Origin: JAEZFI01 sp044508215
GTDB lineage: Bacteria > Actinomycetota > Acidimicrobiia > Acidimicrobiales > Microtrichaceae
Assembly (NCBI GenBank): GCA_044508215.1
Contig: JBIQID010000024.1
Span: 1 to 29,158 of the forward strand
Reading direction: 5' to 3'
Length of the DNA: 29,158 bases
Under the pieces are notes generated by a model. The model ran no database searches and was not told where the DNA came from. It worked only from the letters and a program-made list of their open reading frames with translations. Of this stretch, positions 1 through 6,740 are shown in pieces. A program made the translations under genes and the position numbers. The first letter of the stretch is position 1. Every line of letters starts with the position of its first letter.

Positions 1-1
1 G

Positions 2-121
2 CTGCGGGACCGCCTGGGCCTGGTCGAGCTGTCGATCGGGATGAGCGGGGATCTGGACATCGCAGTGGGGGAAGGTGCCACCATGGTGCGGATCGGCACG
101 GCTGTCTTCGGCGAGCGATGA
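2..121 (+). CDS. PLP homeostasis protein (YggS/PLPBP family), C-terminal end only
   Basis: Only the last 39 codons lie in the window; the reading frame enters at base 2 and stops at TGA 119-121. The peptide contains ELSIGMSGDLDIAV followed by GATMVRIGTAVFGER. This is the conserved end of the YggS/YlmE/PROSC family, which usually reads SMGMSxDxxxAIxxGxTxVRIGTAIFG. Family members bind pyridoxal 5'-phosphate on a TIM-barrel fold and balance PLP and amino-acid pools; they are not known enzymes. In many actinobacteria and firmicutes this gene sits just upstream of sepF, as here, which supports the call. The catalytic-fold lysine and the start lie outside the window. Confidence 0.85.
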   Translation: MRDRLGLVELSIGMSGDLDIAVGEGATMVRIGTAVFGER

Positions 122-138
122 CCCGGCGGGTGCCGGGT
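121..138 (+). other. Stem-loop just after the YggS-like stop codon
   Basis: ACCCGGC (121-127), loop GGGT, then GCCGGGT (132-138) form a perfect 7-bp stem that begins at the last base of the stop codon. No T-run follows, so it is not a classical intrinsic terminator. It could slow RNA decay or attenuate transcription before sepF. I see no gene in the remaining sequence up to the sepF ribosome-binding site. Confidence 0.3.
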
Positions 139-287
139 GGGGAGTGCGACGCGGGCGCCACGTGTCATCTGTGCGGGCCCGGCCCGCGCGAGACTGCACG
201 ACAGGCCGGTAGCGGAGGACGAGGAAGCGAGCGCCAGCGAGTGAGGCCGAGCCGGAGCTGGCCCGGCCCCACGAGAACGGAGGACTG

Positions 288-914
288 ATGGCCAGCATGC
301 TGCGCAAGGGGATGTCGTGGTTGGGCCTTGGGCCCGAAGAGCACTTCGACGAGTACTACGACGACGAGTACTACGACGACGAAGACGAGTACGTCGCCGA
401 CGAGTACGCGCTCGACGAGCCCGACGACTACGACGAGCCGGCCCCTGCACGCCCCGCCCGCGGCCGCTCCGCGCCACAGGTCGTGTCCGACGACTGGGGC
501 GAGAACCCCGACGCGAGCGGCATCACGGTGCTCCCCTCCGCGGCCGGCGGCCACACCGGCATGGTCGCCCGTTCCAGCGGGATGGCCGTAGATCCCGGTC
601 GTGGTGTGGTGCGCCCGCTTCCCGCCGCTGCCAACACCCGTCCCCGCGTGGTCACCCCGCAGGAGTTCAACGATGCTCCCGAGGTGGGCGACTGGTTCCG
701 CAAGGGTCGCCCCGTGGTCCTGAACCTCCAGGGACTCGAGCGTGACCTGGCCCGGCGGCTGCTCGACTTCACCTCCGGCGTCACCTACGCGCTCACCGGC
801 CGGGTGGAGAAGCTCGCATCGCACGTCTACCTGCTGATCCCGGCGGACGTCGAGGTGTCCGACTCCGACCGTCGCCGGATCAAGGACGGCGACCTCTCGA
901 ACGACGACCAGTAG
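288..914 (+). CDS. sepF: Cell division protein SepF
   Basis: SepF anchors FtsZ filaments to the membrane and is essential for Z-ring attachment in many actinobacteria, which lack FtsA. The 208-aa product starts with a short amphipathic segment (MASMLRKGMSWLGLG), the expected membrane-targeting helix. A very acidic, Asp/Tyr-rich stretch follows (about residues 17-50) and then a Pro/Ala/Gly linker. The conserved SepF core (DUF552) runs from about residue 117 to 193 and includes VVLNLQG, DFTSGVTYALTG and VYLLIPADVEVS. GGAGG at 279-283 lies 4 nt before ATG 288; ATG 297 is a weaker alternative. The gene is 6 nt upstream of yggT and belongs to the usual division cluster. The length of the acidic stretch is unusual. 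Confidence 0.93.
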   Translation: MASMLRKGMSWLGLGPEEHFDEYYDDEYYDDEDEYVADEYALDEPDDYDEPAPARPARGRSAPQVVSDDWGENPDASGITVLPSAAGGHTGMVARSSGMAVDPGRGVVRPLPAAANTRPRVVTPQEFNDAPEVGDWFRKGRPVVLNLQGLERDLARRLLDFTSGVTYALTGRVEKLASHVYLLIPADVEVSDSDRRRIKDGDLSNDDQ

Positions 915-920
915 CAGCCC

Positions 921-1196
921 GTGGAGATCGTCTGCCTCGCGCTCGAACTGTTCGTCATCGCGATCTTCGCCCGCATCATCCTGAGCTGGTTCCCCATCGA
1001 CCCGAACGGTGGGCTCCGCGTGGTGGTCGACGTGATCTCGAAGGCCACCGACTGGCTGCTCCTCCCGCTGCGCCGGGTGATCCCACCGCTGCGGATCGGG
1101 GCGATGATGCTGGACCTCACGCCCATGATCGTCCTCTTCGGTCTGCAGCTCTTCGTCATCCCCGTGGTCTGCTCGGGATCGATGGGCCTGCTCTGA
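921..1196 (+). CDS. YggT family integral membrane protein
   Basis: This 91-aa protein has two hydrophobic segments, about residues 4-24 (CLALELFVIAIFARIILSWF) and 63-83 (MMLDLTPMIVLFGLQLFVIP). They are separated by the conserved WFPIDPN and LLLPLRRVIPP motifs that define YggT (PF02325). YggT proteins are small inner-membrane proteins of uncertain function, linked to osmotic tolerance and, by position, to cell division. The GTG start at 921 follows the sepF stop by 6 nt, so the two are probably translated from one message. No strong Shine-Dalgarno sequence is visible. Family assignment is firm; the molecular role is unknown. Confidence 0.88.
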   Translation: MEIVCLALELFVIAIFARIILSWFPIDPNGGLRVVVDVISKATDWLLLPLRRVIPPLRIGAMMLDLTPMIVLFGLQLFVIPVVCSGSMGLL

Positions 1197-1241
1197 CTCG
1201 CAGGCGGTCCGCGTGTGCCGCCTGACGCCCGTGGGCGTCCC

Positions 1242-1269
1242 CTGACCTCTGTCGACGGTCTTCTAGGCT
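1242..1269 (+). promoter_or_regulatory. Putative sigma-A-type promoter of divIVA, leaderless
   Basis: A CTGACC element at 1242-1247 and TAGGCT at 1264-1269 are separated by 16 nt. The -10 element ends 6 nt before the divIVA ATG at 1276 and no Shine-Dalgarno sequence intervenes. That spacing puts the transcription start at or next to the start codon, as in leaderless actinobacterial messages. Confidence 0.5.
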
Positions 1270-1275
1270 CACCGC

Positions 1276-2328
1276 ATGGACGTGACGCCGCAGCTGATCG
1301 AGCAGATCGAGTTCTCCGAGAAGTTCCGGGGCTACGACCCGGACCAGGTGGACGACTTCCTCGAGCGCGTCGGCGCGGCCCTGTCCGAGTCGCAGGCCCG
1401 AGCAGCGGACCTCGAGCACCGGGTCCGGGAGCTGGAGCGACAGCTCGACGAAGCCCCTGCCCGCACGCCCGAGCCCGTCGCGCAGCTGAGCGACGACGAG
1501 GAGATCGAACAGGCCACCCGCACGCTCATGCTGGCGAAGCGCACTGCGGAGGCGGCGATCAGCGAGGCGCGCGCCGAGGCGAACCAGCTGCTCGCCGACG
1601 CACGGGCCACCGCTGAGGCGTCGACGCGTGGCGCCAGCGAGGAAGCCGACCGGCTGGTGCGTGACGCCCAGGCCCAGCGCGAGGAGCTGCTCCGCCAGGC
1701 CAAGGTGGACGCCGAGGGCGAGTTCGCCGGCCAGCGGGAGCAGCACCAGAGCGAGCTGACCCGCCTGGCGGACGAGCGCCGCACCATCGCCGAGCAGCTG
1801 CAGCTCATGGAGGCGCGCCTGGACGAGCAGCGGAACCGCCTCGAGACGACGGTGAGAGCGCTGCAGCAGCTGCTCGAGGACCCCGCTCAGCTGGGGGACC
1901 TGCAGCCCCTCGACGTCGACACGTCGGCGATCGTGGCCGGTGGGGCGGTCGATCCCTCGGCGGTCGATCCCGCCGGCGGGGCGGCCCGGTCGCCGTTCTA
2001 CTCCACGGGTGCCGTCGCGGCCGTCCGGGTGCCCGACGACGCGGTGAGCGTGGTGGACGACGTGCCCGACGGGACCGGCAACGACCCGTGGGGCCCCGGC
2101 AGCTGGGCCGAGGTGGCCAACGACACCGACGAGCCCGAGGACGAGGAGCCGAGCCTCTTCGACCGGGGCGAGGACGTGCCCGAGGAGGACGTGGTCGTCG
2201 ACGAGCCCACGCAGGCCTACTCGAGGTACGAGCAGGACGACGCCGAGGCCGGTTCCGACGAGGCCATGCGAGCGTTCTTCGAGAGTGAGGAGCCCGCTTC
2301 CGGGCGTCGCTTCGGTCGACGTCGCTGA
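1276..2328 (+). CDS. divIVA: DivIVA/Wag31-type polar scaffold protein
   Basis: DivIVA proteins sense negatively curved membrane and, in actinobacteria, organise polar or septal wall growth. The 350-aa product opens with the DivIVA lipid-binding domain; residues about 8-35 contain IEQIEFSEKFRGYDPDQVDDFLERV, matching the family signature F..GYD..EVD.FL (quoted in part). A long charged coiled coil rich in Ala, Glu and Arg runs from about 35 to 200. The C-terminal third is acidic, low-complexity and presumably disordered, ending in an Arg-rich tail (GRRFGRRR). The position after sepF and yggT is the standard actinobacterial arrangement. It probably has its own leaderless promoter. The identity is secure; the C-terminal acidic half is not recognised. 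Confidence 0.92.
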   Translation: MDVTPQLIEQIEFSEKFRGYDPDQVDDFLERVGAALSESQARAADLEHRVRELERQLDEAPARTPEPVAQLSDDEEIEQATRTLMLAKRTAEAAISEARAEANQLLADARATAEASTRGASEEADRLVRDAQAQREELLRQAKVDAEGEFAGQREQHQSELTRLADERRTIAEQLQLMEARLDEQRNRLETTVRALQQLLEDPAQLGDLQPLDVDTSAIVAGGAVDPSAVDPAGGAARSPFYSTGAVAAVRVPDDAVSVVDDVPDGTGNDPWGPGSWAEVANDTDEPEDEEPSLFDRGEDVPEEDVVVDEPTQAYSRYEQDDAEAGSDEAMRAFFESEEPASGRRFGRRR

Positions 2329-2397
2329 GCACGCGCCGAAATCGGTCCGGCTGTGGATAGGCTGCCGGGCCGTTCATCAGCCTCGTCAGGAGCTCAG

Positions 2398-3018
2398 ATG
2401 CCCACCAAGAAGTCGACATCCGCCAAGAAGGCGAACGCGGCGGCTGCCGGCACCACGAAGGCCCCGGCGAAGAAGAAGGCACCGGCCAAGGCCGCGGCCA
2501 AGGCGCCAGCGGTGAAGTCGACCACGAAGGCACCCTCCAAGGCCGCGGCGAAGGCCCCCGCGAAGAAGGCGGCGGCTGCCAAGGCGCCCGCCAAGGCCCC
2601 GGCGAAGAAGGCTCCGGCGGCGAAGGCCGCCAAGCCTGAGTCCCCGTTCGACCAGAAGTTCCTCGACGCCCAGCGGGCACTCCTCCTCGAGGAGCGGGGC
2701 AAGTACGTGACCCAGGAGAGCGAGTGGCTCGCTGAGGCGAACCACATCACCGAGAACCGCGATCCGGGCGACGTGCAGTTCGACGAGGAGTCCGGCGAGG
2801 GCGACACGCTCGCCGTCGAACGTGAGCGCGACCTGGCGCTGTCCGCGCAGGCGCACGCAGCGATCGAGGAGATCGACGCGGCGCTGGAGCGGCTCGATGC
2901 CGGCACCTACGGCATCTGCAGGGTGTCCGGCCAGCCGATCCCCAAGGAGCGCCTGAAGGCGATCCCGTGGGCCACCGAACGCGTCGAGTACAAGGTGGGC
3001 GGGTTCTCCCGCCGCTGA
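2398..3018 (+). CDS. DksA/TraR-like protein with Lys/Ala/Pro-rich N-terminal tail and degenerate zinc finger
   Basis: DksA/TraR proteins bind RNA polymerase through its secondary channel. The 206-aa product has two parts. Residues about 1-80 are a histone-H1-like tail with repeated KAPAKKA and AKAPAK units. Residues about 83-206 carry a helical hairpin and a C-terminal GTYGICRVSGQPIPKERL segment aligning with the TraR/DksA zinc finger. Canonical members have four cysteines; here only the first is present, with Ser, Glu and Tyr at later expected positions, so zinc binding is doubtful. ATG 2398 is preferred over GTG 2353 because AGGAG at 2388-2392 precedes it. A TAGGCT element at 2358-2363 may be its -10. 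The tail may bind DNA or RNA; this is inference. Confidence 0.8.
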   Translation: MPTKKSTSAKKANAAAAGTTKAPAKKKAPAKAAAKAPAVKSTTKAPSKAAAKAPAKKAAAAKAPAKAPAKKAPAAKAAKPESPFDQKFLDAQRALLLEERGKYVTQESEWLAEANHITENRDPGDVQFDEESGEGDTLAVERERDLALSAQAHAAIEEIDAALERLDAGTYGICRVSGQPIPKERLKAIPWATERVEYKVGGFSRR

Positions 3019-3025
3019 CCTCGAC

Positions 3026-3568
3026 ATGCGCCGCTACTGGCCGGTCGCCGCAGCGGCGGCGCTCCTCCTGCTCGTCGACCAGCTCTCCAAGAGCTGGGCG
3101 GTGTCCTCGCTGTGCTCGATCGGCCGAGCGCAGGCGGGTTGCCGCCCGAACGTCGAGGTGGGGCTGGGCCTCGAGCTCCGGCTCGCCTTCAACCAGGGCA
3201 TGGCGTTCTCGCAGTTCTCCGACAGCGGTCCGGTCATCGGCGCGATCGCGCTGGCGATCGTGGGGATGCTCGTCTGGTTCTCGCGGCACCTGAAGGGCCT
3301 GTGGCCCCGGATCGTCGTGGGCATCGTCATCGGCGGCGCCCTCGGGAACCTCGCCGACCGCTTGTTCCGGAGCCCGGCTCCCGGGAACCCGGAGGGGTTC
3401 ATGCGGGGGGCGGTGGTGGACTTCTTCTGGACCAGCTGGTGGCCCACGTTCAACGTCGCCGACGCTGCGGTGGTGGTGGGCGGCCTCATCCTCGCTGTGG
3501 TGGCGTGGCGGATGCCCGACCCGCAGGAGGCGGACGCTGACGTCGACGAGGTGCCGGCGGAGCAGTGA
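3026..3568 (+). CDS. lspA: Lipoprotein signal peptidase (signal peptidase II)
   Basis: LspA is the membrane aspartic protease that cleaves signal peptides from diacylglyceryl-modified prolipoproteins. The 180-aa protein has four hydrophobic segments (about 6-27, 68-86, 95-110 and 145-162). It has the family motifs FNQGMAF (55-61), GNLADR (107-112), VVDFFW (130-135) and FNVADA (142-147). Asp132 and Asp146 fit the catalytic pair. The C-terminus is a short acidic tail. ATG 3026 lies 7 nt after the DksA-like stop. The stop codon overlaps the GTG start of the next gene, as in the widespread lspA-rluD arrangement. Confidence 0.95.
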   Translation: MRRYWPVAAAAALLLLVDQLSKSWAVSSLCSIGRAQAGCRPNVEVGLGLELRLAFNQGMAFSQFSDSGPVIGAIALAIVGMLVWFSRHLKGLWPRIVVGIVIGGALGNLADRLFRSPAPGNPEGFMRGAVVDFFWTSWWPTFNVADAAVVVGGLILAVVAWRMPDPQEADADVDEVPAEQ

Positions 3569-4530
3569 CGGCGGCCGACGGCGCCCCGGGGCGGGTGGAG
3601 GAGGAGATCCCGGCCCCGCTCGCAGGGGAGCGCGTCGACCGGGTGGTGGCGATGATCACCGGCTGCACGCGGGCCGAGGCGGCGGCAGTGATCGAGAGCG
3701 GCCACGTGCTGGTGGACGACCGCCCCGTGGGGAAGGCGTCGGTCAAGGTGAGGGAGGGGCAGCGGTTGGCGGTGACCCGCCCGCCGCACCAGGAGGTCGC
3801 GCTGCCCGAGGCCGATGCGGCCGTGGAGCTCGACGTGGTCCACGCCGACGACGACGTGATCGTGGTCGACAAGCCGGCGGGGCTGGTGGTGCACCCCGGC
3901 GCCGGCACCCCGAGCGGCACGCTCGTGAACGGCCTCCTCGCCGCGTTCCCAGAGGTGGGCGACGTCGGCCAACCCGAGCGTCCCGGCATCGTCCACCGCC
4001 TCGACAAGGGCACGAGCGGGCTCATGGTCGTGGCCCGCACCGAGGACGCCTACGAGGACCTCGTGGCCCAGCTCTCCACCCACGACGTGACCCGCCGCTA
4101 CGTGGCGCTCGTGTGGGGGCACCTCAGCACGCGCTCGTCGACGGTCGACGCTCCCATCGGGCGGTCGCGCCGCAACCCGCTCCGCATGACGGTCGCCACC
4201 GACGGGCGGCCGTCCCGTACCCACGTCGCGGTGACCGAGGAGCTCGACGATCCGGTGCCCCTCAGCCTCGTGGAGTGCCACCTCGAGACCGGGCGGACGC
4301 ACCAGATCCGGGTGCACCTGCGATCCATCGGCCACCCCGTGGTCGGCGACGACCTCTACGGGGGAGTGCGGCCGTCGCTCAGGATGGACCGCCCCTTCCT
4401 CCACGCCGCGCACCTGCGCTTCGACCACCCGGGGACAGGGGAGTCGGTGAGCTTCGACTCGGAGCTCCCCGCCGACCTCGCCGCGGTGCTGGCCGACCTC
4501 CGCGGACGTCGGGACCCGTCAGACGGCTAG
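3565..4530 (+). CDS. RluD-type 23S rRNA pseudouridine synthase
   Basis: RluA/RluD enzymes isomerise uridine to pseudouridine in large-subunit rRNA (RluD acts in helix 69 in E. coli). The 321-aa product has an N-terminal S4 RNA-binding domain (about residues 20-72) and a catalytic domain from about 85. The catalytic motif GIVHRLDKGTSGLMVVA places the nucleophile at Asp147. Later motifs CHLETGRTHQIRVHL and HPVVGDDLYGG are also typical. GTG 3565 overlaps the lspA stop as GTGA, implying translational coupling. The gene ends 14 nt before the convergent Rrf2 gene. The exact target uridines cannot be deduced from sequence, so I leave the symbol blank. Confidence 0.92.
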   Translation: MTAADGAPGRVEEEIPAPLAGERVDRVVAMITGCTRAEAAAVIESGHVLVDDRPVGKASVKVREGQRLAVTRPPHQEVALPEADAAVELDVVHADDDVIVVDKPAGLVVHPGAGTPSGTLVNGLLAAFPEVGDVGQPERPGIVHRLDKGTSGLMVVARTEDAYEDLVAQLSTHDVTRRYVALVWGHLSTRSSTVDAPIGRSRRNPLRMTVATDGRPSRTHVAVTEELDDPVPLSLVECHLETGRTHQIRVHLRSIGHPVVGDDLYGGVRPSLRMDRPFLHAAHLRFDHPGTGESVSFDSELPADLAAVLADLRGRRDPSDG

Positions 4531-4544
4531 CCGGCCCGGCCCAC

Positions 4545-4994
4545 CTAGGGATCACCGGGCCAGGGGGCCTCGCCGGCGGTGATCGCTGCGAGGTCGGAGA
4601 GCGAGTAGCCGTCGAGCAGCGTGCGCATCCGCTCGCCGACGTCGCCCCAGATCGCGAGCAGCACGCACTGGCCCTCGTGGTCGCACGCTCCGTCGGTGTG
4701 GGGGCGGCCGAAGTCGCCGGCCTGGATGGGGCCGTCGACCGCCGACACGATCTCGGCGAGGCTGATCTCCGACGCGTCGCGGGCGAGCACGTAGCCGCCT
4801 CCGACGCCGCGCTTCGAGCGGACCAGCCCGGCGCCCTTCAGCGCGAGCAGGATCTGTTCGAGGTACGGCTGGGGGAGGCCGGTGCGTTCCGCGATGTCGC
4901 GGACCGAGGTGGGACCGTCGTCGCGGTGCAGCGCCAGGGAGAGCAGGGCGCGGCTCGCGTAGTCACCTCGGGTCGAGACCTTCACGGCGCCCAT
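4545..4994 (-). CDS. Rrf2 family transcriptional regulator
   Basis: Rrf2 proteins (IscR, NsrR, CymR) are small winged-helix regulators, many of which sense redox, NO or iron-sulfur status. The 149-aa product begins MGAVKVSTRGDYASRALL. Its winged helix-turn-helix contains TSVRDIAERTGLPQPYLEQIL, and the wing reads VRSKRGVGGGYVLAR; both are diagnostic. In the cluster-binding loop only Cys104 and Cys110 are present (ACDHEGQC), with nearby His99 and His106, whereas IscR and NsrR have three cysteines. ATG 4994 was chosen because the domain starts there; upstream sequence in this frame runs into a gap. No cysteine desulfurase or Fe-S assembly gene is adjacent, so the regulon is unknown. Confidence 0.88.
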   Translation of the reverse strand: MGAVKVSTRGDYASRALLSLALHRDDGPTSVRDIAERTGLPQPYLEQILLALKGAGLVRSKRGVGGGYVLARDASEISLAEIVSAVDGPIQAGDFGRPHTDGACDHEGQCVLLAIWGDVGERMRTLLDGYSLSDLAAITAGEAPWPGDP

Positions 4995-5074
4995 CGTAGG
5001 GTGGAAGGGGGCGAGCACCGGGGCCGCTGGTCGCGCCTGCAGATGCACGTCGAACGCCAGGGGCAGCCGGTACG

Positions 5075-5998
5075 GTGGATCACACGGAACACGAGCTCGA
5101 TGCGCGAGGTGGCGTGATCCACCGGGCACGACCCACGGGCAGCTGGGGCCCCGTCCTTCCCGACTACGAGGGCGCCTGTGTCTCGAACGTCGTCCCTGCN
5201 NNNNNNNNNNNNNNNNNNNNNNNNNNNNNNNNNNNNNNNNNNNNNNNNNNNNNNNNNNNNNNNNNNNNNNNNNNNNNNNNNNNNNNNNNNNNNNNNNNNA
5301 GGGTCGAGCCCTTCTGCCACCAGCGCCCACCGATCGTCGTGCGAGCCGAGTTCCAGGACTCCGGGTTCTCGGAGGCGCACCTCCGCAGCTCCCGCTTCGT
5401 CGGGTACCGCACCATGTCCACGCTGGCCGTGGAGGTGAACCGCGTGCTCCGCAGCGGCGAGCCGTTCGTGTACGCCTACTACGACGGCATCGACAAGGTC
5501 GCCCACGAGTACGGGCTGGGCGAGCACTACGACGGCGAGCTCGTGGCAGTGAACACGATGGTCGACCACCTGGTGTCCGCGCTCCCCCCTGGCGCCGCGC
5601 TCGTCATCACGGCGGACCACGGCCAGGTCGACGTGGGGGACCGGATCCTCCGCCCGCACCCCGAGCTCCTGTCCTTCACCGACTTCCAGTCGGGCGAGGG
5701 GCGCTTCCGCTGGTTCCACGCCGTCCCCGGCGCCGCCGGCGAGCTGGCCGACGCAGCGAAGCGGCACCACGGCGACGTGGCGTGGGTGGTGACCCGGGAG
5801 GACACGATCGCAGAGGGTTGGTTCGGTCCCGAGGTGAGCGACGAGGCTGCTGCCCGGCTGGGCGACGTGGCGCTCGTGGCCCGCGAGGACATCTCCTTCG
5901 ACGACCCGGCCGACACCGGCCCGTTCCAGTTGGTCGGCCGCCACGGCTCGCTCACGCCGGCCGAGGTCTACGTCCCCCTGCTCTGCGCCCGCGCCTGA
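5075..5998 (+). CDS. Type I phosphodiesterase/nucleotide pyrophosphatase (alkaline phosphatase family), interrupted by an assembly gap
   Basis: The visible N-terminus has VLPDYEGACVSNVVP, similar to the opening of actinobacterial alkaline-phosphatase-family proteins (PF01663). After the 100-N gap the sequence resumes with VEPFCHQRPPIVVRAEF. It continues with metal-ligand motifs YYDGIDKVAHEYG (Asp and His) and VITADHGQVDVGD (Asp-His), and a late GRHGSLTPAEVYVPLL. These are the second half of the two-metal site. The expected first metal ligand and nucleophilic Thr/Ser are not visible and must lie in the gap. Related proteins are about 370 aa, so roughly 100 residues are missing. The start is uncertain: GTG 5075 is the upstream limit and GTG 5114 is equally possible. 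The substrate is unknown. Confidence 0.8.
   Translation: MDHTEHELDARGGVIHRARPTGSWGPVLPDYEGACVSNVVPXXXXXXXXXXXXXXXXXXXXXXXXXXXXXXXXXXRVEPFCHQRPPIVVRAEFQDSGFSEAHLRSSRFVGYRTMSTLAVEVNRVLRSGEPFVYAYYDGIDKVAHEYGLGEHYDGELVAVNTMVDHLVSALPPGAALVITADHGQVDVGDRILRPHPELLSFTDFQSGEGRFRWFHAVPGAAGELADAAKRHHGDVAWVVTREDTIAEGWFGPEVSDEAAARLGDVALVAREDISFDDPADTGPFQLVGRHGSLTPAEVYVPLLCARA
5200..5299. other. Assembly gap (100 N) inside the phosphodiesterase gene
   Basis: Exactly 100 N, the usual placeholder for a gap of unknown size. The flanks happen to be in the same frame, but the family length suggests that about 300 bases are missing rather than 100. Confidence 0.95.
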
Positions 5999-6050
5999 CG
6001 CCGGCGAACGGAACGGAGCCGGAGCTGGCCTGCCTCCGGGAGGAACCGGG

Positions 6051-6056
6051 TAGCGT
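6051..6056 (+). promoter_or_regulatory. Putative -10 element of the proteasome activator gene
   Basis: TAGCGT at 6051-6056 fits TANNNT and ends 6 nt before ATG 6063, the same geometry as the element before divIVA. It would give a leaderless message. A short CGGAG at 6057-6061 is too close to the ATG to be a good ribosome-binding site. Confidence 0.4.
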
Positions 6057-6062
6057 CGGAGC

Positions 6063-6590
6063 ATGGCTGATCTCCCCACCACCGGCGACCGGACCGGCCC
6101 GAGCGGGACGCCCGGCGAGGTGCTCGCACCCGACGGCGTCGACGAGCCCGACGCAGAGCAGGAGGGTTCGCCGGCCGAGTCGGTGGAGTCGCCGACCAAG
6201 ATCATCCGGATCGGGTCGATGGTGAAGCAGCTGCTCGACGAGGTGCGCTCGACCACGATGGACGAAGCGGCCCGTGACCGGCTGCGCAGCATCTACGAGA
6301 ACTCCGTGACCGAGCTGCGCACCGCCCTCTCGCCCGAGCTGGCTGAGGAGCTGGATCGCCTCGCACCCGACTTCGGCGGCGAGGAGGTGCCCTCCGACGG
6401 CGAGCTGCGGGTGGCCCAGGCTCAGCTCGTCGGGTGGCTCGAAGGTCTCTTCCACGGCATCCAGGCGACGCTGATGACCCAGCAGATGGCGGCGCGCCAG
6501 CAGCTCGAGGGGATGCGGGCCCAGCTCCAGCCGGGTGGCGGCGGCCGCTCCTCGGGGGCGATGCCCCCTGGAGGGCCGGGCTACATCTGA
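6063..6590 (+). CDS. Bacterial proteasome activator Bpa/PafE (DUF2587)
   Basis: Bpa forms a ring that docks on the 20S proteasome and opens its gate without ATP, to degrade unfolded or damaged proteins; it was described in Mycobacterium tuberculosis. The 175-aa product has a disordered acidic N-terminus (about 1-45), then the conserved helical core with KIIRIGSMVKQLLDEVR, VPSDGELRVAQAQLVGWLEGLFHGI and QQMAARQQLEGMRAQL. The Gly/Pro-rich tail ends GPGYI. In the family the extreme C-terminus carries a GQYL-type HbYX-like motif that inserts into the proteasome; Gly-Tyr-Ile fits that role. The finding implies a 20S proteasome elsewhere in the genome. The neighbour dnaE has no obvious functional link. 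Confidence 0.9.
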   Translation: MADLPTTGDRTGPSGTPGEVLAPDGVDEPDAEQEGSPAESVESPTKIIRIGSMVKQLLDEVRSTTMDEAARDRLRSIYENSVTELRTALSPELAEELDRLAPDFGGEEVPSDGELRVAQAQLVGWLEGLFHGIQATLMTQQMAARQQLEGMRAQLQPGGGGRSSGAMPPGGPGYI

Positions 6591-6663
6591 GCCCTCGCGC
6601 TCGCCGTGGCGGGCTGCGACCATCAGACTGGCGGGCGCCCGTGCACGGCGACGGGCGGCGCGC

Positions 6664-6682
6664 CATACTCACATCGTTGTGA
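6664..6682 (+). promoter_or_regulatory. Possible -10 element and inverted repeat upstream of dnaE
   Basis: CATACT (6664-6669) resembles a -10 element. It runs directly into the perfect inverted repeat TCACA-TCGT-TGTGA (6669-6682). This AT-richer patch stands out in the GC-rich spacer between bpa and dnaE. A bound repressor here would block transcription initiation. The binding protein is unknown and the promoter assignment is weak. Confidence 0.3.
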
Positions 6683-6740
6683 TTCGCGCCGCTCGGTGAC
6701 CGGCCGGCGCCGACCCGCACCCCTCGAGAGGAGACGCCCG

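Noticed and set aside
2400..2640. Repetitive AAGGCGCCGGC-like sequence considered as a tandem repeat or CRISPR
   Set aside because: It is the coding sequence of the Lys/Ala/Pro tail; units are irregular and there are no spacers.
3034..4428. 464-codon minus-strand open frame over lspA and the pseudouridine synthase
   Set aside because: Shadow of two well-supported genes; His/Arg/Gly-rich translation without motifs.
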